DNA of 64,000 nucleotides from Ceriagrion tenellum (lineage: Eukaryota; Arthropoda; Insecta; Odonata; Coenagrionidae), in the NCBI GenBank assembly GCA_963169105.1, contig OY720643.1, positions 82,877,696-82,941,695 on the forward strand, written 5' to 3'. A program made the position numbers and the translations under genes. Below, piece after piece: positions 41,513-53,387 of this stretch. Position 1 is the stretch's first letter. Every line of letters starts with the position of its first letter. The notes below the pieces were generated by a model. That model saw only the letters and a program-made list of their open reading frames with translations. It had not been told where the DNA came from and made no database searches.

Positions 41513-42239
41513 TTGCCGCGTGGAAAGGGCAGAAAAATCTCCACTTTCAAGGCTGTACTACGGCAAGACTGCCCATGAAACACTATTTTTTCATCTAAAT
41601 TTATAAAATGCACTTTAAATATGATATATTCTAATTTAAAAAAAATCTGCAGTAAGTGAACCTGAGGCGAGAGCCGCCCTAAATGCGCTACGTAGTGCGT
41701 AGGGTCTGAAACGAATGTAAAGCGAGGGCGTTCTTGTATCGTGACGTGAGCAGAGCACTGGAGTGAATGGAAATCTCCTAAGCACCTTTGATAGCATGCA
41801 ATGCCTTTCTCTTATGTTTGTGTGTGGAGACAACCACGAGTAGTTATACCCGCGCACAGCCACGGGTGTTGCTGGCTTAAAAATTAGTTGTGACTTTATT
41901 GTTCTCTCAGTGCGCCGAGGAAAACCTGAGGGCAAATGAAATCCGGCCACAAGAAATTTGGCAGTTTTTATAATAAGGATGCTAATCAGCTCCAAAGAAA
42001 GCGCGTGGCATAGGATTTGCAGACAGTTTTTTCATTTGCCCAGAGGCACGCTCTGCGGAATATTTTAGGCGTAATTCTAGCGTCAGAAAGACAATTCGTT
42101 ACGCTTCGCGAGATTTTAATTTTTTTTCGGCGCCGAATCAGTGAGATGGGATCTCCAACCTCGAATTATTTTCCGTGCAGTTTTATTTTATTTTTTTAAA
42201 TTATTATCGTCGCGGTGCGTGAGGATACACAGATCTCGT

Positions 42240-42900
42240 TAGTTGCGGAATTCACCGTGGCCGCACGTGATGGACCGCGTCGCCACCGTCGCAATTAAAG
42301 TGGATTGTTCACTTTTGCGAGCGCATTTGTGTGTGCGCGCGCGCGTTGTTTGTTCTTTTTTTATATTTCCTCCTCTCTCTTTCCCGTCTCCGCAGAAGGG
42401 GGAGTGAATGTAAGCTTTACGCTGTGGGAAATGGAAGACCGGGAAATGGAGTACGAGGTGGCGGCAGGGACTTCGGTTATGGCTTCCAAATTGGAATGTG
42501 GATAATTGGGTGGGGAAGCTAGCAGGAAAAGGGTATTCTTCCCTTTTATTAAAACGCTTTTTTTTATAATTATTCACCCCGTTTTAAACCAGCGCTCCCG
42601 ATGGGGTTTCGTCCGCCAGGGCGGCGGATGCATCGCCGTGGCATCCCGTGCGGTGGCGCCGCCAGGCGGCAGGAATTTCCGGTCAAATGCGACCAATTGC
42701 ACGGAAGACGCGGGTAAACATTTGACTCTCGTTCTGGGTGGCTTCCTAGTGAAGGTTTTTTTCCATTTTTTCCCTCGTTGCGGAGACACAAAGGGAATAG
42801 TGGGTATGCTCGAAGAGGGAGAGAACGAGTTTGGGAGGCGCACAGCATGAAATTTCAATCAAACGATTGCGTCGGACGATCAAGGGAGGAAATGCGACCG
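42240..42900. other. CpG-rich unique segment
   Basis: Clearly richer in G+C and CpG than the flanks (for example CCGTGCGGTGGCGCCGCC). Open frames on both strands at 42506-42858 overlap each other and show no motif. A promoter or untranslated first exon is possible, but nothing proves it. 42901-43560 shows nothing recognisable. Confidence 0.3.
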
Positions 42901-43564
42901 CCGATTTGGAATCGTGAGCATAATTGCACTTGTTTGCGCTTGTGATTGTGCGTGCAAATAGTGTTTATTCAACCCAGTTTATCATCGCATTCAATTTCAG
43001 CACGATATTTGCAACTAATGCCAAAGCGCATTTCTCCTTCATTATGGGGATTCCGCATCGACTACGGGAGTCAAAACAATCAAGGATTTATCATCTTCTC
43101 ATTCACACCATTTAAGGGTGGCTGAAGCGGTAATCGTGAGTCATTGAGTGCTCATTAAATTGTTTTTAAAAAGTAACTTGAAGAAAAATTCTTGAACCTC
43201 TCTTCATGTTAGTATATCTGTTTATATGGTGGGAATAATTATATGTACATGTGGTAATATAAGAAATGCAAAAATTATATTTAAAATGTTTCCCCTCATT
43301 GAAAGCATTGTTTTGACTTGGGTTTACGATGTGGAATTAGAAATGTAAGCAAAAATCAAATATAAATTCGTGTTTTTGGATTGTGCATAATCCCATGATA
43401 TTTGTTAACAGCCACCATGTTAACATGCAACGTCTTATTTCCCGTTTTTGGGAAAATCAATACATATAGAATTGAAGCATATGTCAAGAGCCGTTAGGCT
43501 GCACGTAAAATTAGATTAAGTAGTCAAGGAACCAAATCGGTAACATGATAATTTTTCACTTTTG

Positions 43565-43690
43565 TCTATTCTTAGAGGACATCCTGATGGTATTCCGTCT
43601 TTACCCGCTGATTTATTGTTCTTTAAGTTCTTCCCTGCATTTTATATTTCTCCTTTTGACGGCTCCTCAACATCAGTGCAGGTATACAAA
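43565..43690 (-). pseudogene. RTE reverse transcriptase remnant
   Basis: Antisense text (GATGGTATTCCGTCTTTACC) equals the KAPG.DGIPSELI region of RTE RTs and matches 45470-45580. Very short. Confidence 0.45.
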
Positions 43691-43863
43691 GTTTCACGCA
43701 AATCCTTAGTTGGCCTTTCTTACATGATTATGGAATCTTTCAATACCATGTAAAACTACAAAGCCAAACCCCTTGACCTTGCCTCACTCCCGTTATAACT
43801 CCAAATGCATCTGGCATTTCTCCATTTAGCAGACTTTACATTTTAAACCATTAGCGACTAGCG

Positions 43864-44880
43864 CACAGTGGTCCGAAATGGGAAAAACTTGGCCAAAAAT
43901 AGAAATAATGGTTCAATTTTGAATGGTGAAACTTTGGTTATGGGGGTTGTTTTGGGTTCCTAATTATGAATCTGACGTCAAATCTTCAATTTTCGTGAAA
44001 TGAAATGGTTAACACGAAGTAGAATACTATCTTGAAAGTCGTAAAACACGAAAGTAATATTTCTTCCAAGGAGGTTGTAGTTTCTCCGTTGAGCTTGGAC
44101 CTAAGTTCTTATACCTAACACATCATTACTGTTATCTACCTATTATTAACTTTGTAACAAATTCAAAAAGTGAAGAAATTTTCAAGCAGAGAGTGCGAAT
44201 AACGGGTATTACGGGAGTGAGAAAAAAGTTTGTCAACTCTCGGTTTGGAAGTTTTCTATTCAGTTTTGCTTAATTTCAATGCTTTCCGAGGAAATATAAA
44301 AGATAAGCTATAAAATACCATCGTTTTAACATGCATGCGATAATAACACGGAATGATTGAGAGAATCGCACTGTCTCAAATGAAATGTTTCCATTCAAAT
44401 TTCACCGGCTAACGTTGAGAATCAGTCATCTGCGGAAGAATCACTGTCCTCATCATTTTGAGACTCATTGTCAGATTCCGCGGATAAATCGGTATCCTCA
44501 AGCATTTCACGAACAGCTATCAGCAAAGTCCGTCTCTTTTGCCTAGGCAGTTCTCCGGATGATGATATAAGAGGATAAGAAGTCAAATGCAGACGATGAA
44601 AAACATCGGAATTTCAGTCTATCCTAGAATTTTTCCGGCTATGGTCTCTGCGGAACCTCTTGCAGTCTTTGTGTCGTGATTCAAGGGCTTCCTCTGAAAG
44701 TTGTCCAATGGGCAATATTGCTTCACGCGCCACTAAAGCTCCGTGGATCGAAATTTGGTGAACGGGGGGAGGCATGTAGAACCAGGGGTATAATTTTATA
44801 CACAGTTCAGCTGCCCTCAAGCAATAACTCTCAAATTTCTCAGAGCTGATGGCATAGCCGCAAGAAATTGTTTTCAAAAT
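43864..44880 (-). mobile_element. Transib DNA transposon remnant (3' end)
   Basis: A transposase C-terminus (44422-44877, minus) is followed by ~550 bp of 3' sequence ending at CACAGTG (43864-43870). Transib elements end in CACWGTG-type termini, the ancestral form of the RAG heptamer. The 5' part is missing, and a palindrome and an RTE remnant lie beyond it. Confidence 0.7.
44422..44877 (-). pseudogene. Transib transposase C-terminal part, one in-frame stop
   Basis: Minus strand: ISSEKFESYCLRAAELCIKL, then YPWFYMPPPVHQISIHGALV, LPIGQLSEEALESRHKDCKR, FRRDHSRKNSRID, a TGA at 44614-44616, and in the same frame DVFHRLHLTSYPLISSSGEL, KRRTLLIAVREML and an acidic tail to a stop at 44422. The YPW..MP..VH...IHG and LPIGQLSEEA.E..NKD.K patterns belong to Transib transposases, the family related to RAG1. 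The SEE region corresponds to that of the third catalytic residue. The other two acidic catalytic residues lie in the missing part. Confidence 0.75.
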
Positions 44881-44919
44881 ATTAGAGAATGTAACTAAAA
44901 AATGTAAAAGTGGGCTTTG

Positions 44920-44973
44920 CTAACGACCCACTGCAGTGGGTCGTTAGCAAAGCCCACTTTTTAAAAAAATGTC
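44920..44973. repeat. Perfect 54-bp palindrome
   Basis: About 27-bp arms with no loop: AAAGTGGGCTTTGCTAACGA, then CCCACTG, then the exact inverse. It lies just beyond the 5' break of the Transib coding region. It may be two fused element ends or a target of cruciform-forming rearrangement. Confidence 0.9.
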
Positions 44974-45049
44974 TCATTGCAGACAACATTTAAAACCCTC
45001 CACTGACAGATCAGCTAAAATTTTCAATTTTCTGGGAATACGAAACTTT

Positions 45050-45900
45050 TCCATCTTTGGCCATATTTGTACCATTTTGATACTGCTATATTCTTTCGAA
45101 AAATCGATAAGAAGTCCATTAAATTCTTTATTTTATTCCCAGTAGTTGCTGATTGCTTCCTTTTAAATGAAAATCTGATCAGTAGTGGAACGGCCTTTTA
45201 TAAATCCAGCTTGGTGGTCCTCGGTACGTGTGTATTGGATTTGGCTATTTTCGACTTTGAATTATTTTCAATAGAACTTTATATGCATTGCTATGGAAAC
45301 ACATGCAGTTCACTCAGTTCACTCTGCAGTTCTCACGTTGCTCTATATCGCCTTTCTTGTACATGGTTAATAAAATAGCTTCCTGCCACTCTCTTGGTAC
45401 CTTTTCTTCACTCACTGTTCATGAAATCAGCCTAGAGAGTTCTTCACTGACTGTTTATCCTCCTTTTTATATCAGTCCTGATGGTATTCCTTCTTTCCCC
45501 GAAGATTTGTTGTTCTTTGAATTCTTTATTTCATTTTCTACTTCTTTTTTTAACGGCCTCTCAGCGTTAGTTTGAACATTCTCATATTGGGCATGCTCTT
45601 CACTTTGTGCAGGTTGCTCTCAATTCAGTAGGTCATGGAAATATTCTTTCCACCTTTCAATTACTTGCTTCCTTTGAGTCAGTATCAAGCCTTATTTACT
45701 TTTGATTTCGTAGGTGCTAGGAGTGCATCCTTTTCTAAAATGCTTGGTACACTGATAAAATTCTTTAGCATCCGAATCCATATTGAATACAAGTTTTTTA
45801 CTTTTCCACAGTTATTATGTAAAGTGTATTATTTAACATTATGTGCTCTTCGATCACTTTCAGCCTGAAATCTATATTTTCTTCCTATCAATCCTATCCT
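45050..45900 (-). pseudogene. RTE reverse transcriptase remnant
   Basis: Broken minus frames give, in order, RPLKKEVENEIKNSKNNKSS-like text, GIPS.LI, VPREWQEAILLTMYKKGD and a PPSWIYKRPF region. This is RT domains 1-3 of the RTE clade. Several stops and frameshifts; no long ORF. Confidence 0.6.
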
Positions 45901-47934
45901 GTATATGCTTTTAGCTATCAATTGGTCGATTTAGGTAATAATACAAGTAAACAGGCTTATAGCTCAGAAACAAAAAAATGAGATACCTCATCTTTCTTAA
46001 AATTTGTTAAATTGAATAATCACCCATGTGTTATTGTGTTTATTTTTACAAAACCATCTTGACTTTACGCTTCAGAAAAGAAATCCGAAGAAAATAGGTA
46101 TTAAGCAAATTTCCGCTGTTACAACTGTACTTTCAAAAATAATCCGTGGGAAAATTGCATGGAAAAACAGAATTCTGAATGCTTATATTGATTTCTGTTT
46201 CTTTAAGCAGGAAGACAATTTTTTAACGATATGTCGGTGTGAAAATTTGTTACTTGTACGATACTAAAGGAAGAAAGTTGGAGAGAAGCCAAATCATCAA
46301 AATCATTTTAAAGGGTTTAACAATTAGATATAATCATTGAATTTCCCTAAATATTTAATAGAAATAGGTAACTCAAAAATCTGGGTGTTAATTGCACTGA
46401 AATTCCTCTGCAATGTACATCCATGATAAAAAATGACCCTTGGGGCAGCTCTTTGCATTCTCGGTGGAAAAAAAATGAGTTAATTTCCTGGTGAAACTAA
46501 AATTAACTCGCGATTGTGGTCGCTAACTCAAAGAAGTAATTATCATTTTGTAATGCGGTGCAAATAACATAATTAATCCTGCGTCCGTGCCAATTTTGGC
46601 TTCTGGAGATATTTTTTTATTAGTCTTGGTCATAATGGACACAGAACTAATTTCGCTAATATCAAAAAGCTGGAACCGGTATGGGAAAAGAGTATAAATG
46701 AAAATATTTTTTTATTCCATACAAAATACACTTACAACATTAGCTTGGACATTGTCAACAATGTAATAGTAATCCCCAGAGGAAAACCTGTTTCGGGGTT
46801 ACCATTATGAATACTTTTACAAAGGCAGATCAGGTGTTAATTCTTGAGTATCAGTTCCATTATAATTAGGCGATACAGTGATTAAATTGTTTAGAAATTT
46901 GTTGCGTTCGCTTCATAAAAAACACCACATGGAGAGAAGTTAATCTCACATTGCTATTCAAAAATGATACTCATATATACACACGAATTTAAGTATGCAT
47001 ATGTACCCATGGATATGTGTATATTCGCATGTATAGACATAATTACGTACTTATAAGATCATACTCGCAAAACTTTAATAGCATTTCCATACAACCTTTT
47101 TAAGTAAAATACTTAAAAAATAGACCTGGGGAAGAAAAACTTCACTTTAGAGGTTTACAGGTTGGCGGCGCGTATAAACCAGCCTGGAAGCGGTTAGGAA
47201 GGTACCACCATCCATACCCAGTTTTTAACCCCTTGATTGATTAACTACACCACCCTATACACGGATTACTGTGGTAGGTATGATCAAATATGTAGAATTA
47301 GTAGGTCAGATTGCTATTAATTTTCAAACAACTGCGGGGGACTTGCCCCACGGTACGTGCTAATGGTCACACAATTGGGTGAAATCCACCATGAAAAAAT
47401 TATGCCCTTAGGTTTTCGCAGGTTTTTCACACTCCCCTTCAAGTGTGGATGTTTTTCTGCAGTGGGTTTTTCGTCAAAGATATTACCTTTTTATATTATT
47501 TCAATACGTTTTTCCCACAAATGTATATATATTTCTTTAAACTTGTTTTATGTATCTTTGTGACGAGAGGTTAGATGGAAGAAGGGAGTCTCGATCTCAT
47601 CCCATTAAAGACGCATAATTATCATTTACTGAGTTTAATAATCGAATTCAGATCGATTTAGCCGGTTCAGCTCGGTATGGTAAACACAACGGGCTAGTGG
47701 GATCGATATGAGAAGCGGGCTAACTCGGCCCGCTTTCTCTACCATTCTGAGATTCAAATCGATATTAACCGATCCAAATCAATGTTTCAATCGATTTCGC
47801 ATTGATAAACCAGACGATCCGAGTAGGCTGGCTTGGAATGTTTAGATCGGTCCGAGTTCATATAGTTCTGAGTTCGATTGGTAAACGTAGTGATTATTAC
47901 CCTAACAAGTCCTCGTCATCTGCTACTTTCTATG
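45901..47934. other. Unassigned stretch
   Basis: No transposon protein or host exon recognised in about 2 kb. A GTAATCCCC...GGGGTTAC hairpin lies at 46770-46803. Confidence 0.3.
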
Positions 47935-48238
47935 GGGTTGGATTGGATTTTGGGGAGGCGACCGACAGCTAAGGTTATTTGCGCCATAGGGGATAGGTAA
48001 GGGAGGAAGGGTGGATCGGCGTCGGCATTAGCCTACTCTTAACGAAATGCTCAAAGGGAACCACGGTTTAACGTCTCATCCGACAGACGGAGTATTCTAC
48101 CTGAAGTTTCCTCCACTAGACACTCAAATAGAGACCGGGTTTCCTCTGAAAAACATCCTCCTCTGCGGGGATTTGAACCCTGGCCGTCGGTATGGTTAGC
48201 CAGTACTCTAGTCACCACACCAACCCGATCCCCTCCTA
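47935..48238 (-). mobile_element. tRNA-derived SINE, apparently full length
   Basis: Minus strand: A-box region GGTTGGTGTGGTGACTAGAG, TACTGGC, B box CCAGGGTTCAAATCCC (48167-48182), then a ~200-bp body with GATGAGACGTTAAACCGTGG, AATGCCGACGCCGATCC and GGCGCAAATAACCTTAGCTG. It ends in TCCAATCCAACCCC. This is a third SINE type, distinct from the inverted-dimer family. Confidence 0.8.
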
Positions 48239-48249
48239 TCTGTTACTGA

Positions 48250-48640
48250 ACGCTTCCTTCTAAGTGCTATTCACCTCCAAATGTTTTTGCCGCTTTTTCA
48301 TTTTCTCCAAGCGTACATCTAATTGATTTGTTCTACTTGCTTCATTGTGTGGTTCCCTTATCTGATTTAAAAGCCTCGCTATATTTGCGCGGGGGAATAT
48401 CATTACATTTGTTTTTCGAAAATTAACCATAATTTTGTACATCCCGCTCTGTCTTTTTTTCTGCATCTACTAAAGCTTGCAGTCCCATCGATGGTGGACA
48501 CCAATGCTTGGTCGTCCGCGAATCTAACTGACTTAATCAGCTGGCATCCTACTTTGATTCCCAATGTTAACTCTTCTTTCCTCTTGTACCATTTGCTTGG
48601 TATACATCAATGCATGGTATATCTATGATTATGTAAAAAG
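48250..48640 (-). pseudogene. RTE reverse transcriptase remnant (FADD region)
   Basis: Antisense frames give SVRFADDQALVSTIDG (catalytic FADD near 48500-48530), then MQKKRQSGMYKIMVNFRKTN and VMIFPRANIARLL. The order matches the RTE palm. At least one frameshift lies between FADD and MQKK. Confidence 0.75.
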
Positions 48641-48849
48641 TGAATTTTAAGACTAACTTTTAATGTCTCTTCCCTCAAAAATTATTTTCCTATTTCATTC
48701 TCTTCCGCCAAAAAATATATGTAGATGGTTCATATACAATTCTTCATTCCATTCCTTGATTATCTCTCGACATCTCAGCAGCAAATGATCTGCAAAAATT
48801 GTATCCTCCTATCTAACCGTTAAAATAAAGTTTGCTGTAGAAATTCTAA

Positions 48850-49290
48850 TTCATTGGATGTTCAATCCTAAGATTGGTTGACTTCAGTCCCCTACCCTTC
48901 CTTATCTAATTCTATTTTTTTATCTCTTGGTATCTCTTCCTACATCCCTTTTTATTTTGCCCATGAACTTATTCCTGGGGCTTCCTCTGAGGACATTTCC
49001 TCTATTTTGCCTTTAATTATGTTCTTCGTCAACCCATTGTGTCTCAGGGTATGTCCAATCGATCTTGTTCTTCTTTTTTCTATGGTGTTCCATCCGATTC
49101 TTTTCTCTTTTACTCTTCTACTGTGTACACTTCATCATTTCTTATTTTTTCCGTCCATTTTATCTTCAGTATCCTCCTCAAGCACCAGGTGTCGAAGGAT
49201 TCTTGTATTTCTAGTCAGCTTTCCCAATGGTCCATGCTTCCGATCCATAGAGTGCCACGCACCACATGAAGGTTTTCGCATATTGTTTTC
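48850..49290 (-). mobile_element. RTE-type LINE 3' end, copy 2
   Basis: The minus strand has AWHSMDRKHGPLGKLTRNTR (CVALYGSEAW region, mutated), then tail coding and the shared 3' terminus (complement of CCTAAGATTGGTTGACT) near 48866. Related to the copies at 25.3, 49.6 and 57.4 kb. Confidence 0.8.
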
Positions 49291-49609
49291 TGCAGTGTAC
49301 CAATTCCCAAGAGGACAGGCGCTGCTCATCGATGGTTGAGCCACAGCAAGAAAAACTTAGCCAATCATCGGCGAAAGGTTGAATCTTTCGGTTAATGCTA
49401 CATTTTTTTATTCATAGCCATTTTGTTTCAACAACTGTTTTTTAACCTCTCCAAAGTAGCACGCTCTTGTACCATTTGAGCAAATTGTTACGCTTCATAA
49501 AATAGTTGAATGAGATTAGTTTATTGCACCAGTATCAATATTAAGGAAATCAAAATCCTCTTAGATTATTTGTCGAAAAAATTGCCGTAGTAAATCGTTC
49601 GTTCATTCA

Positions 49610-50405
49610 TTCATTGATTGTTCAACCCTAAGATTGGCTGACTGCAGCCCTCCACCCTTTCCTATCTAATGCTAGACCACTTCCCTCTTGGTATCTGTTC
49701 GAATGTACTTCCCTCTTTATTTGATCCATGAACTTATTCCTGGGTCTTCCTCTGGGAACTTTTCCTTCTATATTCCTTTAAATTATGTTCTACACAAACC
49801 CATTTTCTAATCCATCTGGTCTTCTTTTTTTCTAATGTGTTCCATGTGGTCCATTCCTCTTCCACTCTTCTATACACTTCATCGTTCCATATTTTGTCCG
49901 TCCATTTTATCTTCATTATTCTCCTCCAGTACCTGGTTTTGAAGGGTTCTAGACTTTTCGAGTAAGCTTTTCCAATGGTCCTTGCTTCCGATCCATAGAG
50001 TGCCACGCACCACACGAAGGTTTTCGCATACTATTTACTGGTTCGTAGTCCTATCTTCTTTGAGCACATCAGCCTTTTCCCTATGAACGCCCTCTTAGCG
50101 TGGGCTTTTCTCCGCTTGATGTCCGTTGTACTTCTTCCGTCTCACTTGATGGTATTTTCGAGATAGTTGAAGGAATCCACTTGCTCTAATTTCTCTCTTC
50201 TCAGGGTGACTTCTACATTCAGCTTCTCTCTTCTGCATACTAGAATTTAGTCTTCATATTACTTCTTTTCATGTTGTATTCTTGGATAACTTGGTCATTA
50301 CGTTTAGTGACCTTTGATGATCATCTGAATTTCCAGCCATGAATGCGATATTATCTGTGAAGCGGAGCATGTTTATTTCTTCTCCGTTTATCTGTATTCC
50401 GCTCA
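49610..50405 (-). mobile_element. RTE-type LINE 3' part, copy 3
   Basis: Sense (minus) order: INGEEINMLRFTDNIAFMAG (FADD degraded to TDN) near 50340-50400, YL.VP region, then an open frame at 49734-50015 (CVALYGSEARTIGKAYSKSL, YWRRIMKIKWTDKIWNDEVY, RRVEEEWTTWNTL), and the common 3' terminus at ~49620. Loss of the catalytic aspartates means it is dead. Confidence 0.85.
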
Positions 50406-50411
50406 GCCACC

Positions 50412-51700
50412 AGTATCTTCATCAGAATTTCTGATGAAGATACTAAAAGTTGAATTTTAGAGCATACGTAACTCGTTTAATAATGTGATCTACTTTCCAT
50501 TGAAAAAGTCAAGTCCGTGGAGTTTTGGAGGCTGTACCTTCAAGTAAAATCAACCAATTTTTACGAAATTAAAACCATGAGATATCGCAATTATTTCTGC
50601 ATTTATTGACTTAAGGAAGAACTTTCCCTATTCTTGTCTATATTTATAGTATATTTATTTAAAAAACACACGGTGCTCAAAATCCGATGGCCCAACTATA
50701 ATTTATCGTCATTCTCTCTACTTTAAACGTGGACACCGGCAATTTTGATGTAAATTAGCTGTACGTTTTTCTAATATTATAAAGGAAAAAAAATTGTTTA
50801 AATATATAGTTTTACACGTGCTGTTGTAAAAGTTGTAAACCTCTGCTAATTTTAAAAGTAATGAATTGATTGAGGTTTGAGCAATACCGTTGTAATTGCA
50901 ATGACCCCAGCATTGCAATTATTTTTATAGCTACAAGTTGAATACTATACTGGTATTTTCAGTAACATATTGAGTAGCTTGATATTTCAATCCGATTATA
51001 TGGAACCTTGGGCATCGATATTCGTATAAGCAATACTTCTGTTTGCTAGAGTCATGCATCGACCTAGTGTGACATGTATAGAGTGTAAGTACGCTAAATT
51101 ATCACTTGGAGGAAATAGTTTCTTGGAGAAAAATATTAACTTTTTCTCCATTGTTAAAACATACCATTTGTCTAGATGACTTCTCTCTTCTTCTCGCTGA
51201 TGTCTCCTAGCGTCTCAAAAGCAAAATATCTAAAAGGCTGGTATCTTTGAGTCAAACTTGAAAGAAAATTAGCATGAGAAAATATGGCAAAGCTACCAAA
51301 ATTAAATGACATTGAATACATAATTGGTTAATTGTTACTTCGTTGATTTTAATGTACCTCGGAGACCAGATTTTCTGACATTTTGCTGCTGAGATGCCAA
51401 ATGTTTATCAGTGAAAAGTAGAGAAAACTCATCTGGACAGATGACGTTTGATTTGTGGAGAAAAAGAGAAATATTTTGCTCTCGGTAATTATTTCTGTTT
51501 ATTGATTTATTCTGTGTAATTACGCAATATGTAGTTGTTTTTTATCAAAGCATGACTCTAGCAAATAGTAGTGTTGTTTATCCGAGTAGCAATACCCCAA
51601 AGTTCCATATAATTGGGACGAAATATCGAGCTAGATCACATTATTGAGTTATATATGCTCTTTCATTAAATTTTTTGTATCTTTATCGAAGTGTCTGCGG
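50412..51700. repeat. Long imperfect inverted repeat (foldback), ~1.3 kb
   Basis: Outer arms 50425-50492 and 51636-51700 share TAATGTGATCTA / TAGATCACATTA. Inner arms about 50960-51300 and 51305-51645 share TTTGCTAGAGTCATGC and GCTTGATATTTC.-type text, meeting near 51300. The left side has an extra ~460 bp (50493-50955). A 17-bp-arm palindrome (GTATCTTCATCAGAA) marks the left edge. No ORF. Confidence 0.65.
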
Positions 51701-53225
51701 CAAATTTTAACAGTTTGAAAGGAGGATAAAATATTAGCTGATATTTTTCAGCTGAGATGTCTGGAGTTAATCAAGGAATTGAGTGTAGAGCAGTATTTAA
51801 AATATTTACTCATATTTCTTGAGGAAGGAGAGAAATGTTGTCCTTTTAATTGGCTATTTAACGATAAATTGCGCCTCTAATAATCGAAATATCAGCAGTT
51901 GGATTGACTCCCAAAGCTTAAGTTCATCATAACCTCGTTAGAGTAATCAATCTGACATATTCCTTGGTAGTTCTTTCATTACTTTTATTTCTGTTATTGT
52001 TTTCAGGGGGATGGTATATCTCAGAATATTCCCAACAAGTCTGTCCCTTCTTATTTGCAGAGTTTTCATTAAGAACCTTTCCGACTCCACTTTCCGCAAG
52101 GCTCCCTCATTCACGATAATCTGCGTACAGTTTTACTTCATCATTCTTTCGCCCTTTTTCCAATGCTTCTGAATCTTCTGCACTCTGCTCGAAGTCGAAC
52201 AGGAACCCTAATATTGCGAGATTGAGAAATTAATATCGAGCATGCATTGAATGGCGTTGGCAATTAGCCGGGTTGTTGGTGAACCAAGAATAAATTACTC
52301 CGTTTAGGGGGCCATTGAAAAAGTGGGAACTGGAAGGAAGCCACTGAAATGAAGTGCATGGAAAATGAAATTCCCCTCGCCGGGGCAGACGCCACTGCAG
52401 ATGAAAAAGCTCATTAAAGAAATCCCAACTTTTCCGTGCTCGAATGCACATCCCGAGGAATAAAATGAACCCTCCAGCAGAAATCGTGCCCTCGCATAGC
52501 GGAGGAATAATAGGAAAAAACAAATTTTTCCTCAATATATCTTGTTTACCCTAGGACCGGGGAAAATATGCCCCGCGAATACACCTCGTGCCGTCCAGTG
52601 ATAACGTGGGAACGCAAAAGCGCGTACAGCTTCACTCACGACTGTCGTTTTTCTTTTGAAATTTATCTGCGCTTAATTGATTTTTTTTGAAACGACTGTT
52701 ATTTTTGTAGCCAAAAAAACCCTCGGAGTTTCAGGCGAAGAAGTGTTTCTTTAATGCATGCAACGCTTCCTTGCATTTAATTGGCCCTTTCAGTGGACGT
52801 GCAGTAAGAATATCATAGCAAGAATAATCATCATTAGAAATAAGAGAACTAATATTTCCTTTAAAAAAATGGCCAGTACATGGTGTCAATTAATTCTTAT
52901 TTCGCTTCATGTGAGATAAAAAATAAATTGAAATCATCTGTGATTCGCAGTATGAATTTTTTTGCTTGAGGCAGAGGTGCCGTGAATATTGGAAAAGTTT
53001 CCAGTGCCGCATTACGGATTCTGACTCGTAAAAAGAATACTTGGTTATCGGCGTGGTTTAAAACCACATTCTTAGATTTATGAACTAGTGGAGGAATTAG
53101 GACTTTCAAAAAGAATTCGAAATTGTTTCTAGGACAAAGAAGGCGAGGCTGTTCATTGAATTTGGAGGACACAAACTCGAGCAAAGAGAGCATTTGAATT
53201 ACTAAGGTAGAACGCTGGAAGAACA
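51701..53225. other. Unassigned stretch
   Basis: Mostly non-repeat sequence with no recognisable exon. Overlapping minus frames at 52897-53334 run into the next repeats and show no motif. Confidence 0.3.
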
Positions 53226-53228
53226 TAG

Positions 53229-53290
53229 TCGACATGCCAAGACGACATAGTAGCGATGCCAAGACGACATGCCAAGACGACAAGATAAGA
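53229..53290 (+). repeat. Short tandem of CATGCCAAGACGACA-type units
   Basis: Three to four near copies of GCCAAGACGAC within 60 bp, just upstream of an RTE fragment. Confidence 0.75.
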
Positions 53291-53387
53291 CGGACATAGT
53301 AGCAAAGACATAGAGAGAGAATAGTGCTTGTCAAGGAGGCGTTTAGTAATAGAAGGGACTTGATGACGGCGACCTTGGGTAAATGAT

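Noticed and set aside
42506..42858. Overlapping 90-114 codon ORFs on both strands
   Set aside because: Mutually overlapping open frames caused by high G+C; no motif on either strand.
46770..46803. Hairpin GTAATCCCC...GGGGTTAC as a PLE terminal repeat
   Set aside because: Contains a CCTGTTTCGG segment reminiscent of PLE arms but no hammerhead core and no flanking PLE.
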